64,000 nucleotides of DNA from Clostridia bacterium (lineage in GTDB: Bacteria > Bacillota > Clostridia > Oscillospirales > Acutalibacteraceae), in the NCBI GenBank assembly GCA_017416485.1, contig JAFQCH010000018.1, positions 124,001 to 188,000 of the forward strand, read 5' to 3'. Shown piece after piece: positions 16,330 to 25,346 of this stretch (position 1 is the first letter of the stretch; each line of letters begins with the position of its first letter). The translations under genes were made by a program, and so were the position numbers. The notes beneath the pieces were generated by a model. That model was given only the letters and a program-made list of their open reading frames with translations. It did not search any database and had not been told where the DNA came from.

Positions 16330-17236
16330 GCGTATTTTTTCGGTTACAGCCGAAGAAGAAGGACAAAGGCTTGATAAACTCATTTGCCTGCGTTTTTCGG
16401 AGCTGACCCGTTCTGCTGTTCAAAAGCACATTGAAAACGGCAGTGTGTTTGTCAATGATAAACCGCTTGCCAAAAGTTATAAGCCGAAAGCGGGGGACAG
16501 CATTTGTCTTGAACTGCCCGATCCGCAGAATCTGGATGTTGTTGCACAGAATATTCCATTGGATATTGTTTATGAAGACAATGATCTTTTGGTTGTGAAT
16601 AAACCAAAAGGGATGGTTGTGCATCCCGCCGCCGGTAATTACGACGGCACGCTTGTTAACGCTTTGCTTTATCACTGCGGCGATTCTTTGTCGGGCATCA
16701 ACGGAGTCATCCGTCCCGGTATCGTGCATCGTATTGATAAAGACACAAGCGGTTTGCTGATCGTGGCAAAAAATGATATTGCTCATCAACATCTGGCACA
16801 GCAGATTCAGGCACATTCTTTCAAACGCGAATACCGTGCAGTTGTGGTCGGCAGAATGCCACAACAACAAGGAACGGTCGATCTGCCTTTGGGCAGAAGT
16901 GCAGTAGACCGAAAAAAACAGGCTGTCAACGGACTCAACCCCCGCCATGCGGTGACACATTATGAAGTGTTGGCGGAATACAATGGCTTTTCATTGTGTA
17001 AATTTACTTTGGAAACCGGGCGTACACATCAGATCCGTGTGCATTGTGCCGCATTGGGACACCCTGTTGCAGGGGACTCAGTATACGGTAATCCAAAGCA
17101 AACTCACGGTCTTGCCGGCCAATGTTTACATGCTGCAGTGATCGGATTTGTTCATCCGACAAGCGGTGAATATCTTGAATTTTCTGCAGATCTGCCTACT
17201 TACTTTGAGGCATTTTTGCAAAAAATAAATAAATAA
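16322..17236 (+). CDS. RluD-family 23S rRNA pseudouridine synthase
   Basis: Converts specific uridines in large-subunit rRNA to pseudouridine. 304 residues: an S4 RNA-binding domain (about 13-75), then the catalytic domain with HRIDKDTSGLL carrying the nucleophilic Asp and GRTHQIRVH near the C-terminus. It is translationally coupled to lspA by an 8-base overlap. The exact target uridines cannot be told from sequence. Confidence 0.95.
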   Translation: MDERIFSVTAEEEGQRLDKLICLRFSELTRSAVQKHIENGSVFVNDKPLAKSYKPKAGDSICLELPDPQNLDVVAQNIPLDIVYEDNDLLVVNKPKGMVVHPAAGNYDGTLVNALLYHCGDSLSGINGVIRPGIVHRIDKDTSGLLIVAKNDIAHQHLAQQIQAHSFKREYRAVVVGRMPQQQGTVDLPLGRSAVDRKKQAVNGLNPRHAVTHYEVLAEYNGFSLCKFTLETGRTHQIRVHCAALGHPVAGDSVYGNPKQTHGLAGQCLHAAVIGFVHPTSGEYLEFSADLPTYFEAFLQKINK

Positions 17237-17268
17237 TTTAAAAATTTATAAAAGGAGTGACCCTCAGT

Positions 17269-18114
17269 ATGGACACAGCAGAAAGAAAACAGCTTAAACT
17301 GATTGCTTGCAATGTCAGAAAAGGCATCATCGAAGGCACATTTAATGCAAAATCGGGACATCCCGGCGGATCGCTTTCGATCACGGAATTGCTTACATAC
17401 CTTTATTTTAAAGAAATGAAAGTTGATCCCGCAAATCCGAAGTGTGAAAATCGTGACCGTTTTGTTCTCTCGAAAGGCCATGCTGCTCCCGCACTGTATG
17501 CCGTTCTTGCAGAACGCGGCTTTTTCCCGGTTGAAGATCTGAAAAACCTGCGCAAATCCGATTCCTATTTGCAGGGCCATCCCAATATGAACTATGTTCC
17601 CGGTGTTGATATGAGTACGGGTTCTCTCGGGCAGGGTGTTTCCACTGCTGTCGGCATGGCGCTCGCCTCTCAACGTTCGGGTGACGGTTTCCGTGTGTTC
17701 ACCATCCTCGGTGACGGTGAAATTCAGGAAGGTCAGGTCTGGGAAGCTGCCATGTTCGCTTCTGCTAAGAACCTTTCCAACCTCTGTGTGATCGTGGATA
17801 ACAACAATCTGCAGATCGACGGCACGGTTGAAGAAGTTAACTCTCCTTATCCGATTCCCGAAAAATTCTCTGCTTTCGGCTTCAATGTCATTGAAATTGA
17901 CGGCAATTGCTATTGCGATATTGAAAAGGCATTTGAAGCTTTCAATGCTTGCAACGACAAGCCTACCGCAATCATTGCCAAGACCGTTAAGGGTAAAGGC
18001 GTTTCCTTCATGGAAAATCAGGTTTCCTGGCATGGTTCCGCACCCAATGCAGAACAGTATGCACAGGCAATGGCTGAACTCGATGCCGCAAAGGCAGAAA
18101 TTGAAAACGCATAA
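17269..18114 (+). CDS. transketolase, N-terminal (thiamine-diphosphate) subunit
   Basis: First half of a split transketolase, which moves two-carbon units between sugar phosphates in the pentose-phosphate pathway. About 281 residues with SGHPGGSLS, FVLSKGHAAPALYAVL, LGQGVSTAVGMAL and the thiamine-binding GDGEIQEGQVWEAAM...NN motif. I take ATG 17269; GTG 17257 lies inside the ribosome site AAAGGAG (17251-17257). The C-terminal half follows 18 bases later, as usual in split enzymes. Distinct targets such as a DXPS-like reaction are unlikely given the motifs. Confidence 0.95.
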   Translation: MDTAERKQLKLIACNVRKGIIEGTFNAKSGHPGGSLSITELLTYLYFKEMKVDPANPKCENRDRFVLSKGHAAPALYAVLAERGFFPVEDLKNLRKSDSYLQGHPNMNYVPGVDMSTGSLGQGVSTAVGMALASQRSGDGFRVFTILGDGEIQEGQVWEAAMFASAKNLSNLCVIVDNNNLQIDGTVEEVNSPYPIPEKFSAFGFNVIEIDGNCYCDIEKAFEAFNACNDKPTAIIAKTVKGKGVSFMENQVSWHGSAPNAEQYAQAMAELDAAKAEIENA

Positions 18115-18132
18115 GGAAAGGGGAGTATTACA

Positions 18133-19077
18133 ATGGCTGATATTATTAAAACCGCTACCAGAGATGCTTACGGTAAAGCACTCGTTGAACTCGGCGATAA
18201 GATGGAAAAACTCGTTGTTTTTGATGCTGACCTTGCCGCCGCAACAAAAACAGGTATGTTTAAAAAGGCACATCCCGATAAATTTATTGACTGCGGTATC
18301 GCAGAAGGCAATATGATGGGTGTTGCTGCCGGTATGGCAAGCGCAGGCTACACTGTTTTTGCAAGCTCGTTTGCTATGTTTGCCGCCGGCAGAGCATTTG
18401 AACAGGTTCGTAACACCATTTGCTATCCGCATCTGAATGTCAAAATCGGCGCTACTCATGCAGGTATTTCCGTTGGTGAAGACGGTGCAAGCCATCAGTG
18501 CTGTGAAGACATTGCGCTCATGCGTTCTATCCCCGGTATGACCATTCTTAACCCTGCTGACGATGTAGAAGCCCGTCTTGCCGTGCTTGCCGCAGCAGAA
18601 ATGAACGGCCCCGTCTATATGCGTTTCGGCAGACTTGCTGTGCCGAGAGTGTTTGATGAAAATTATAAATTTGAAATCGGCAAGGGTGTATATCTTACCG
18701 AAGGCACGGATGTTACCATTGTTGCAACCGGTCTTATGGTTGAACGTGCTCTTGTTGCTGCCGAACAGCTCAAGGCAGAAGGCATCAGTGCCGCTGTTAT
18801 CAATATGGCAACCATCAAACCGCTTGATAAGGAAATCCTTCTTGATGCTGCCAACAAAACGGGTTGCATCGTAACGGCTGAAGAACACAATATCATCGGC
18901 GGTCTTGGTTCTGCAGTTGCGGAAGCACTTGCAGAAACCAAACCCGTTCCCGTGCTTCGTGTTGGTGTTGAAGATGTATTCGGCAAATCCGGCCCTGCTC
19001 TGGAACTGCTTGATATTTTCGGTCTGAATGCCGCTAACATCGTTGCAAAGGCAAAAGCTGCCATTGCACTGAAATAA
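18133..19077 (+). CDS. transketolase, C-terminal (pyrimidine-binding) subunit
   Basis: Second half of the split transketolase. 314 residues: pyrimidine-binding domain with [29 protein letters not shown] (catalytic Glu in the IAEGNM segment) and a C-terminal transketolase domain with [13 protein letters not shown] and [19 protein letters not shown]. It partners the gene at 17269 to form a heterotetramer and precedes the rhamnose isomerase by 10 bases. Confidence 0.96.
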   Translation: MADIIKTATRDAYGKALVELGDKMEKLVVFDADLAAATKTGMFKKAHPDKFIDCGIAEGNMMGVAAGMASAGYTVFASSFAMFAAGRAFEQVRNTICYPHLNVKIGATHAGISVGEDGASHQCCEDIALMRSIPGMTILNPADDVEARLAVLAAAEMNGPVYMRFGRLAVPRVFDENYKFEIGKGVYLTEGTDVTIVATGLMVERALVAAEQLKAEGISAAVINMATIKPLDKEILLDAANKTGCIVTAEEHNIIGGLGSAVAEALAETKPVPVLRVGVEDVFGKSGPALELLDIFGLNAANIVAKAKAAIALK

Positions 19078-19087
19078 GGAGAACAAT

Positions 19088-20335
19088 ATGTCTGCTGATA
19101 GATATAATTACGCAAAAGAATTGTATGCAAAAATCGGTGTTGATACCGACGAAGCAATCAAAAAGCTTTCCAAAGTGCAGATTTCCATGCAGTGCTGGCA
19201 GGGGGATGACGTGCAGGGTTTTGACTCTGACGATGCGCTCACGGGCGGTATTCAGGCAACGGGTAATTATCCTGGCAGAGCAAGAACCCCCGAAGAACTT
19301 ATGCAGGATATTGATGTTGCGTTTTCGCTTATTCCCGGTAAACACCGCGTGAATCTGCATTCTTCCTATGCTGTTTTCAACGGTAATAAGGTAGACCGCG
19401 ATAAACTTGAACCCGAACATTTTGAAGCATGGGTCAAGTTTGCCAAAGAAAGAGGCATCGGGCTGGATATCAACCCGACTCTGTTCTCGCATCCCAAAGC
19501 TGCCGACAGTCTGACTCTTTCGCATCCTGATGAAGAAATCCGCCGTTTCTGGATTGACCATTGCAAGGCAATGCGTAAAGTCGGTGCTTACTTCGGCAAA
19601 GAGCTCGGTACTCCCGCGCTGAACAACATCTGGATTCCCGACGGCTACAAGCAGACACCGGCTGATCGTGTCGGCCCCCGTGTAAGACTGAAAGAATCTC
19701 TTGATGAAATTCTCAGTGAAAAGTACAATGATGCAGAGCTTCTTGACTGCCTTGAATCCAAGCTGTTCGGCATCGGCCTTGAATCTTACACTGTCGGTTC
19801 TTCCGAATTCTACATGACCTATTGCGCAAAGAACAATCTGATGTGCCTGCTTGACTCCGGCCATTATCATCCCACCGAAGTTATTTCTGATAAAATTGCT
19901 GCGCTTCTTGTATTCTCCGACAAGGTGGCGCTTCATGTTTCCCGCGGTGTTCGTTGGGACTCCGACCATGTTGTCAATTTTGATGATGAACTTAAAGAAA
20001 TTGCAAAGGAAATCGTCCGCAACGATGCGCTTGACCGTGTTATCATCGGGCTTGACTATTTCGATGCAAGCATCAACCGCATTGCCGCATGGGTCATCGG
20101 CATGCGCAATATGATGAAGGCATTGCTGTTTGCGCTGCTGACCCCCAATGCTGAATTCAAAAAGCTGCAGGATGAAGGAAGATTCACTGAACTTCTGGCT
20201 CTTACCGAAGAACTCAAATCCTATCCCTTTGCTGATGTTTGGGATGCTTTCTGCGAACAGCAGGGTGTTCCCGTGCGCGAAGAATGGCTCGCTGTTGTCA
20301 AAAAGTATGAAGAAGAGGTTCTTTCTTCTCGCTGA
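19088..20335 (+). CDS. rhaA: L-rhamnose isomerase
   Basis: Isomerises L-rhamnose to L-rhamnulose; family members also act on several rarer aldoses. 415 residues, close to the 419 of the Escherichia coli enzyme. The N-terminus has [14 protein letters not shown], followed by [32 protein letters not shown] and the metal-ligand region [19 protein letters not shown] ribosome site precedes it. It lies in one unit with the split transketolase but without a rhamnulokinase or aldolase gene nearby, so its physiological substrate may differ. Confidence 0.93.
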   Translation: MSADRYNYAKELYAKIGVDTDEAIKKLSKVQISMQCWQGDDVQGFDSDDALTGGIQATGNYPGRARTPEELMQDIDVAFSLIPGKHRVNLHSSYAVFNGNKVDRDKLEPEHFEAWVKFAKERGIGLDINPTLFSHPKAADSLTLSHPDEEIRRFWIDHCKAMRKVGAYFGKELGTPALNNIWIPDGYKQTPADRVGPRVRLKESLDEILSEKYNDAELLDCLESKLFGIGLESYTVGSSEFYMTYCAKNNLMCLLDSGHYHPTEVISDKIAALLVFSDKVALHVSRGVRWDSDHVVNFDDELKEIAKEIVRNDALDRVIIGLDYFDASINRIAAWVIGMRNMMKALLFALLTPNAEFKKLQDEGRFTELLALTEELKSYPFADVWDAFCEQQGVPVREEWLAVVKKYEEEVLSSR

Positions 20336-20410
20336 AACTTCTGAATTTATGTAATGTGCACAAAATGGCATTGTTCTTTTTAAATAGTTGCACAAAAAAG
20401 CGAATACCTC

Positions 20411-20439
20411 TTGTAATCAAATGTCGTTTGTGCTATTAT
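20411..20439 (+). promoter_or_regulatory. sigma-A promoter of the zinc-ribbon membrane protein gene
   Basis: TTGTAA, 17 bases, TATTAT, about 35 bases before the start codon. A second overlapping pair (TTGTGC, 17, TATAGT) starts slightly downstream, so the exact start point is uncertain. The rest of the 139-base gap shows nothing recognisable. Confidence 0.6.
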
Positions 20440-20474
20440 ATTAGAAGTATTATAGTGTAAGGATTGGTGATTTT

Positions 20475-21281
20475 ATGGCTGCTTATTGTCCTAAATGTAA
20501 TTATAAACTTAAGATTACGGATTGGCGCCCCGAATGTCCGAAATGCGGTGTTAACGTTGTTTACTACGGCATTGAAGACAGACTGAATGCCGAAGCTGAC
20601 AAGGCTGAATACGAACACGCAATGTTCCAGCCCAAAGTGGACAGAATCAAGTCCTCTTTCATCGGCGACAAATATGCGAAGATCCGTATTGTTCTTTGTG
20701 TGCTTCCCTTGTTGGCAACCTTGCTTTCCTTGGGTTCCATTACAATGAATGTTCCCTTTAAAGAAACCGTCAATATCGGTTGGGTTTCCATTATCAATAT
20801 TGTAACCCTTTTCACTGATTACGGTTTTGATATCAACGCAATTCTTGCCGCACTCAAGTTTGAACCGACCCGTATGGCATTCATTTGGTTTGCAGTTGCT
20901 CTTGTCGGTCTTGCACTTGCCGTTGTGACATGGCTTGTCGGTCTTATTATGCTCACCTTGTCCTGCTCGCCCAAAGGTATTCAGAGAAATATCACCCTTG
21001 CAGGTATGGGCATCGGTTTTGCAACCATCTCCTTCATCGGTTCCGTACTTATGAGTGGAGCTATGGCTGATGTGTTCCCCGGCATCTTCTCTGCAAGTGC
21101 TTCTCCGCTTGCTCTCATCGGTTTCATCGTAACCTGGGGTGCTGTCATTGCTATCAACGTAATCAATAAGAAAAAGGGCATCACCATCAACTACAAAGAT
21201 GTTTCCGAATACCTTATTCCTTACGAAGAAAGACAGGCTCGTAAAAAGGAACAGGAAGAAGCCGCAAAAGCTGAAGCATAA
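20475..21281 (+). CDS. zinc-ribbon multi-pass membrane protein of unknown function
   Basis: 268 residues. The N-terminus has a zinc ribbon made of two CPKC knuckles (CPKCNYKLKI...ECPKCGVNV, residues 5-25), then a charged stretch, then four or five hydrophobic helices (about 75-95, 130-165, 175-200, 205-230) and a Glu/Lys/Ala-rich cytosolic tail. I do not recognise a family. It stands alone between its own promoter and a strong terminator, so it is a single-gene unit. Confidence 0.75.
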   Translation: MAAYCPKCNYKLKITDWRPECPKCGVNVVYYGIEDRLNAEADKAEYEHAMFQPKVDRIKSSFIGDKYAKIRIVLCVLPLLATLLSLGSITMNVPFKETVNIGWVSIINIVTLFTDYGFDINAILAALKFEPTRMAFIWFAVALVGLALAVVTWLVGLIMLTLSCSPKGIQRNITLAGMGIGFATISFIGSVLMSGAMADVFPGIFSASASPLALIGFIVTWGAVIAINVINKKKGITINYKDVSEYLIPYEERQARKKEQEEAAKAEA

Positions 21282-21297
21282 AAAACTAATAACAATT

Positions 21298-21328
21298 CAG
21301 CCGTCTGCATTGCAGACGGCTGTTTTTT
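21298..21328 (+). terminator. Rho-independent terminator after the zinc-ribbon gene
   Basis: Perfect 11-bp stem CAGCCGTCTGC / GCAGACGGCTG with loop ATT, followed by six T. On the opposite strand no T run follows, so it mainly serves the plus-strand gene. Confidence 0.92.
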
Positions 21329-21342
21329 GTATTCTTAAACTT

Positions 21343-22527
21343 TTATTGTGCAACTGCGGCGAGAAGTGCATCAACTTTGTCTGTTTTTTCCCATGTCAGG
21401 TCAAGATCGGTTCTGCCGAGATGGCCGTAGGCAGCCAATTGACGGTAAATCGGTCTGCGCAACTGCAAGGATTCAATAATTGCGGCGGGACGAAGATCGA
21501 AAACTTTATTAACAGCATCCGAAAGAACAGAATCTGCAACTTTGCCGGTACCCTGTGTGTCAACAAGAACGGAAACGGGTTTTGCAACACCGATGGCATA
21601 AGCGAGTTCAACCTGGCATTTGTCTGCAAGGCCGGCGGCAACAATATTCTTTGCAACATAACGTGCGGCATAAGCTGCGGAACGGTCAACCTTTGTCGGA
21701 TCCTTGCCCGAGAAAGCACCGCCGCCGTGTGCGGCATATCCGCCGTATGTATCAACAATGATCTTTCTGCCTGTAAGACCCGAGTCACCGACGGGACCGC
21801 CGATTACAAAACGACCTGTGGGATTGACATAATACTTGGTGTTTTCGTCAAGCAGATTTGCATCAATGACGGGGGCAATAACATACTGCAGGATATCTCT
21901 GCGAATCTGATCAAGTGTTGCACTTGCAAGATGCTGTGTGGACACAACAACCGTATCAACACGGACGGGTTTATTATCTTCATATTCAACCGTAACCTGC
22001 GTTTTTCCGTCGGGAAGCAGATAGGGAAGTGTTCCGTCTTTGCGAACCGCAGTCAATTTCAGTGCGAGTTTATGAGCAAGTGCAATGGGCAGGGGCATCA
22101 GTTCTTCCGTTTCATTGCACGCAAAACCGAACATCATGCCCTGATCACCTGCGCCGAACTGATTGTAAGCGTCTTTTTCGCCATCTTTCAGTTCAAGGGA
22201 TGCGTCAACACCCATGGCAATGTCGGGGGACTGCTTGTCCAGTGTGGTAAAAACAGCACAACTGTGGCCATCAAAACCTGCTTCGGGGCGATCGAAACCG
22301 ATATCACAGATGACTTTTCTTGCAATAGCGGGAATATCTACCTGTGCTTTGGTTGTGATTTCCCCCATCAGCATGGTCATGCCCGTTGTGCAAACGGTTT
22401 CGCAGGCAACACGGGACATGGGGTCTTGTTCAAGCATTGCGTCAAGCACAGCATCGGAAATCTGATCGCAGATTTTATCGGGATGTCCTTCCGTTACGGA
22501 TTCAGATGTGAAAAAGTGTTTTGCCAT
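21343..22527 (-). CDS. metK: S-adenosylmethionine synthetase MetK
   Basis: Makes S-adenosylmethionine from methionine and ATP. About 394 residues with [52 protein letters not shown] and [19 protein letters not shown], all signature regions. The start is ATG 22527 (minus) preceded by GGAGG; an ATG five codons upstream overlaps that site. A SAM-I riboswitch and its terminator lie directly upstream, so its own product switches it off. Confidence 0.98.
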   Translation of the reverse strand: MAKHFFTSESVTEGHPDKICDQISDAVLDAMLEQDPMSRVACETVCTTGMTMLMGEITTKAQVDIPAIARKVICDIGFDRPEAGFDGHSCAVFTTLDKQSPDIAMGVDASLELKDGEKDAYNQFGAGDQGMMFGFACNETEELMPLPIALAHKLALKLTAVRKDGTLPYLLPDGKTQVTVEYEDNKPVRVDTVVVSTQHLASATLDQIRRDILQYVIAPVIDANLLDENTKYYVNPTGRFVIGGPVGDSGLTGRKIIVDTYGGYAAHGGGAFSGKDPTKVDRSAAYAARYVAKNIVAAGLADKCQVELAYAIGVAKPVSVLVDTQGTGKVADSVLSDAVNKVFDLRPAAIIESLQLRRPIYRQLAAYGHLGRTDLDLTWEKTDKVDALLAAVAQ

Positions 22528-22546
22528 TTTTGTTTCCTCCATAAAA

Positions 22547-22572
22547 AAAGCTCACGGGTCACCGTGAGCTTT
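22547..22572 (-). terminator. riboswitch-controlled terminator of metK
   Basis: Read on the minus strand: 11-bp stem AAAGCTCACGG / CCGTGAGCTTT, loop TGAC, then a T run, 20 bases before the metK start codon. It is the off-state structure of the SAM-I riboswitch. Confidence 0.9.
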
Positions 22573-22576
22573 TGCA

Positions 22577-22668
22577 CTTATCTCTCGGTTAAACCGTCGG
22601 ATTTGGCACCTTACAAAATGCAGGTTGCCGGGCTTCGCAGGGCCGTTCCCTCCGCCACTCTTTATAAG
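22577..22668 (-). ncRNA. SAM-I (S-box) riboswitch aptamer
   Basis: On the minus strand the leader begins CTTATAAAGAGTGGCGGAGG and ends GGTTTAACCGAGAGATAAG. It contains the conserved GGAGGGA, CCCGGCAACC and GGTGCCAA core of the S-box and a closing P1 stem CTTAT/ATAAG. It lies between the metK promoter and the terminator at 22547-22572, so SAM binding should stop transcription of metK. Confidence 0.96.
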
Positions 22669-22688
22669 TTATTCACTTTGCATAAAAC

Positions 22689-22717
22689 ATCTTACAACAA
22701 TTTATGCAATTTGTCAA
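22689..22717 (-). promoter_or_regulatory. sigma-A promoter of metK
   Basis: On the minus strand TTGACA, 17 bases, TAAGAT, positioned about 20 bases upstream of the S-box aptamer. Confidence 0.85.
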
Positions 22718-22744
22718 TATACAATTTTTATTTTTTGCGACAAT

Positions 22745-23305
22745 TTACGGTAATAATTTTGCATTTTTCAGAATTTTCTGCAAGGGAACGAAAATAAGTC
22801 CGGCAACAGCAGAATTGATAACCGCTTTGAAGAGATTGAACGGAATAATGGCAGGAATCAACATGTCAATAACAACTTCGCGCGGAGAACCAAGGAAGTG
22901 TACAGTAAAAATCAGATTCAGCGGAATCATAACCAGTGTCATCAGGATACTTCCGACTGTGAGGGCCAATAAGAGCCCCTTGACAGATTTGAATTTTTTG
23001 TAAATCAATCCGGCTGAAATCAGAAAAACACCTGACGAACAGACGTGCATCACAAATCCGACCCAACCACTTGCGGCGCTGACGGTAATCGCCTGAATGA
23101 GTGATTCAACAACCAATACGGCAAAACCTGCAATCGGCCCGAACAGGAAGGTGGAAATCAGCACCGGCACATCGCCCATATCATATTCCAAAAATGCGGC
23201 GGACGGAATCAGCGGAAAACGCACCAAGAGCATCAAAACCACGGAAAGTGCTGCAAGCATGGCAAGTTCTACGGTTTTTAAGATTTTAGCGTGTTTGTCA
23301 TTCAT
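22745..23305 (-). CDS. ribU: riboflavin transporter RibU (ECF S component)
   Basis: Substrate-binding membrane subunit of an energy-coupling-factor transporter for riboflavin. About 186 residues with five or six transmembrane helices; the segment FLEYDMGDVPVLISTFLFGP and the C-terminal AIIPFNLFKAVINS match RibU. The start is ATG 23305 (minus) behind GGAGGC; longer readings would run into the riboswitch. The FMN riboswitch upstream supports the substrate assignment. The EcfA/EcfT module is not in this window. Confidence 0.95.
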   Translation of the reverse strand: MNDKHAKILKTVELAMLAALSVVLMLLVRFPLIPSAAFLEYDMGDVPVLISTFLFGPIAGFAVLVVESLIQAITVSAASGWVGFVMHVCSSGVFLISAGLIYKKFKSVKGLLLALTVGSILMTLVMIPLNLIFTVHFLGSPREVVIDMLIPAIIPFNLFKAVINSAVAGLIFVPLQKILKNAKLLP

Positions 23306-23324
23306 AAAAAAGCCTCCGAAAAAC

Positions 23325-23346
23325 AAAAAAGTCCCACTTACGGGAC
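23325..23346 (-). terminator. riboswitch-controlled terminator of ribU
   Basis: Minus strand: GTCCC stem with 6-base loop and GGGAC, followed by TTTTTTG. It lies between the FMN aptamer and the ribU ribosome site. Confidence 0.8.
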
Positions 23347-23358
23347 GGCAAACAACGC

Positions 23359-23472
23359 TCTTCTTCCATCCGGACTGTAACCGTCGGTCAGGGAATTTCA
23401 CCCTGTCAGCCCAAATATAAGCGGGCTCGCGGACTTTCACCGCCGGTGGGGAATTGCACCCCGCCCCGAAGA
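23359..23472 (-). ncRNA. FMN riboswitch (RFN element)
   Basis: Minus-strand leader with TCTTCGGGGC at the 5' end, ACCGGCGGTGAAAGTCCGC, a variable stem, CCCTGACCGACGG, TTACAGTCCGGATG and GAAGAAGA at the 3' end, which are the conserved blocks of the RFN element. With the downstream terminator it should lower ribU expression when FMN is plentiful. Confidence 0.96.
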
Positions 23473-23479
23473 TACTATT

Positions 23480-23508
23480 ATTATACTCTTGTGCAATATA
23501 TTTGTCAA
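23480..23508 (-). promoter_or_regulatory. consensus sigma-A promoter of ribU
   Basis: Minus strand: perfect TTGACA, 17 bases, perfect TATAAT, a few bases upstream of the RFN element. It is back to back with the promoter of the GH2 gene. Confidence 0.93.
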
Positions 23509-23524
23509 TATTTTCAAAAATATA

Positions 23525-23553
23525 TTTACTTTTTTTGCAAAATCTATTACAAT
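23525..23553 (+). promoter_or_regulatory. sigma-A promoter of the GH2-WYL unit
   Basis: TTTACT, 17-base T/A-rich spacer, TACAAT, about 17 bases before the ribosome site CGGAGG of the glycoside hydrolase gene. Confidence 0.65.
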
Positions 23554-23580
23554 AATAAAAAAATAGTTCGGAGGCAGGTT

Positions 23581-25329
23581 ATGGAATATATCAAAACTAA
23601 ATTTTATGATGATGTGGACAGAATTTGTCCGCTGAATGAATATCCCCGCCCGCAGATGACAAGAGAAAACTGGCAGAATCTTAACGGTGAATTTTTGTAT
23701 GCAATCGGCAATTCTCTCGATGTTGCACCGACCGTATTCAATGATAAAATCCTTGTTCCTTTTGCCATTGAATCCCAGTTGTCGGGTGTTTGCAAGCAGC
23801 TCAAACCGACCGAAATTCTTTGGTACAGCAAAACCTTTACCGTTAATGAAAAAATCAAAAATGACCGAATTCTGTTGCATTTCGGTGCGGTTGATTGGAA
23901 ATGCAAAGTGTATGTGAACGGAACACTTGTCGGTGAACATGTGGGCGGTTATGTGCCGTTTGCGCTGGATATTACAGATGCACTTAAAGCCGGGGAAAAT
24001 GAACTGCGCGTAGCCGTTTATGACCCCACGGATGAAGGCTGGCAGCAAAGAGGCAAGCAGACTCTTGAATCGCACGGATTCTGGTATACTGCCACTTCGG
24101 GAATCTGGCAGACGGTTTGGATGGAAGGCGTTGCTGCTTCTTATATCAAAAATGTAAAACTGCTCCCTGATATCGACACCGATTCTCTGAAAGTGGATCT
24201 TGATATCGTCGGGTCTGCTGATAAAATCACTGCTGAAATTCTTGACGGTGAAAAGGTTATTCTTGCACAAGAGATTCAGGCAAGTGATGTTATCAAACTG
24301 TCTGACTATGAATGCTGGAGTCCCGAAAATCCAAAATTGTACGATCTTCGAATCACTTTGTCACTTAATGGCAATGCGGTCGATACTGTTGTTTCCTATT
24401 TTGGTATGCGTAAATATTCTATCCGCAAAGTCAACGGAATTCCGCGTTTGTGCCTGAACAATGAACCCTATTTCCACAACGGATTGCTCGATCAGGGCTA
24501 CTGGTGCGACGGTGGTATGACCCCGCCCACGGATGAAGCCATGATTTACGACATTGCAAAGATGAAAGAACTCGGCTTCAATATGCTCAGAAAACACATC
24601 AAGGTTGAACCTGCCCGTTGGTATTATCATTGCGACAGACTCGGCATGCTTGTCTGGCAGGATATGGTTTCGGGCGGAAAGCCCGTCAGTCAGTGGATTG
24701 CGGGTGTTCTGCCGAATCTGAGCATTGACATCAAAGATAACAAATACAAGGCATTCAGCCGTGAAAAGCCCGAATGGCGTGAAGATTTCCGCCGTGAACT
24801 GTTTGAAGTGATCGATTCGCTTTATAACACGGTTTCCATTTGTTGCTGGGTTCCGTTCAATGAAGGATGGGGGCAGTTTGATGCCTATGAAATCGGTCAT
24901 GCTGTCAAGAGATATGATCCGTCTCGCCATGTAGACCACGCAAGCGGCTGGCACGATCAGCACGGCCCCGAATTCAGAAGTATTCACCGTTATATCGTTC
25001 CCGTGACCATGCCCGGTCGCAAGGAAGGCAGACCCTTTGTTCTGAGTGAATTCGGTGGCTATTCCCGCATTATCAACGGACACGTATGGAACAAGAAAAA
25101 ATCGTTTGGTTATATCATGTTCACGTCTGAAAAGGCTCTTTCCAAGGCTTATAAGGTTTTGTTTAAGACGCAGATCATTCCGCTGATCAAAAAGGGTCTT
25201 TGTGCTACAGTCTACACACAGGTCAGCGACGTTGAATTTGAAGTCAACGGCATTCTGACGTATGACAGAAAACTCGTCAAACTGGACGAATCAATGCTCA
25301 AAGAAATCAACGCGCAGATGCGTTATTAA
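23581..25329 (+). CDS. glycoside hydrolase family 2 protein (beta-galactosidase/glucuronidase-like)
   Basis: About 582 residues, no signal peptide, so it should act on sugars already inside the cell. Order: sugar-binding jelly-roll domain (about 15-180; WQNLNGEFLYAI, VDWKCKVYVNGTLVGEHVGGYVPF), Ig-like domain (about 185-280) and a TIM-barrel catalytic domain. The acid/base Glu is in FNEGWG (about 426), the probable nucleophile in LSEFGGY (about 489). The start is ATG 23581 behind GGAGG. It is shorter than classic LacZ and its substrate is not evident. The WYL regulator follows directly and may control it. Confidence 0.9.
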   Translation: MEYIKTKFYDDVDRICPLNEYPRPQMTRENWQNLNGEFLYAIGNSLDVAPTVFNDKILVPFAIESQLSGVCKQLKPTEILWYSKTFTVNEKIKNDRILLHFGAVDWKCKVYVNGTLVGEHVGGYVPFALDITDALKAGENELRVAVYDPTDEGWQQRGKQTLESHGFWYTATSGIWQTVWMEGVAASYIKNVKLLPDIDTDSLKVDLDIVGSADKITAEILDGEKVILAQEIQASDVIKLSDYECWSPENPKLYDLRITLSLNGNAVDTVVSYFGMRKYSIRKVNGIPRLCLNNEPYFHNGLLDQGYWCDGGMTPPTDEAMIYDIAKMKELGFNMLRKHIKVEPARWYYHCDRLGMLVWQDMVSGGKPVSQWIAGVLPNLSIDIKDNKYKAFSREKPEWREDFRRELFEVIDSLYNTVSICCWVPFNEGWGQFDAYEIGHAVKRYDPSRHVDHASGWHDQHGPEFRSIHRYIVPVTMPGRKEGRPFVLSEFGGYSRIINGHVWNKKKSFGYIMFTSEKALSKAYKVLFKTQIIPLIKKGLCATVYTQVSDVEFEVNGILTYDRKLVKLDESMLKEINAQMRY

Positions 25330-25346
25330 GAAAGTGAGTGACTCAC

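Noticed and set aside
17200-19086. 628-codon open frame on the minus strand opposite the transketolase genes
   Set aside because: Shadow of two clear transketolase subunits, rich in Phe, Cys and His with no ribosome site or motif.
19034-20395. 453-codon open frame opposite rhaA
   Set aside because: Antisense shadow of a recognised enzyme; no recognisable protein features.
21199-22797. 532-codon open frame on the plus strand opposite metK and its leader
   Set aside because: It lies over metK, the SAM-I riboswitch and the metK promoter, all firmly recognised, and codes a low-complexity Cys/Asn/Phe-rich string with no motif.
23446-23580. In-frame upstream extension of the GH2 protein
   Set aside because: It would translate through the promoter and the FMN riboswitch of ribU; ATG 23581 has a strong GGAGG site.
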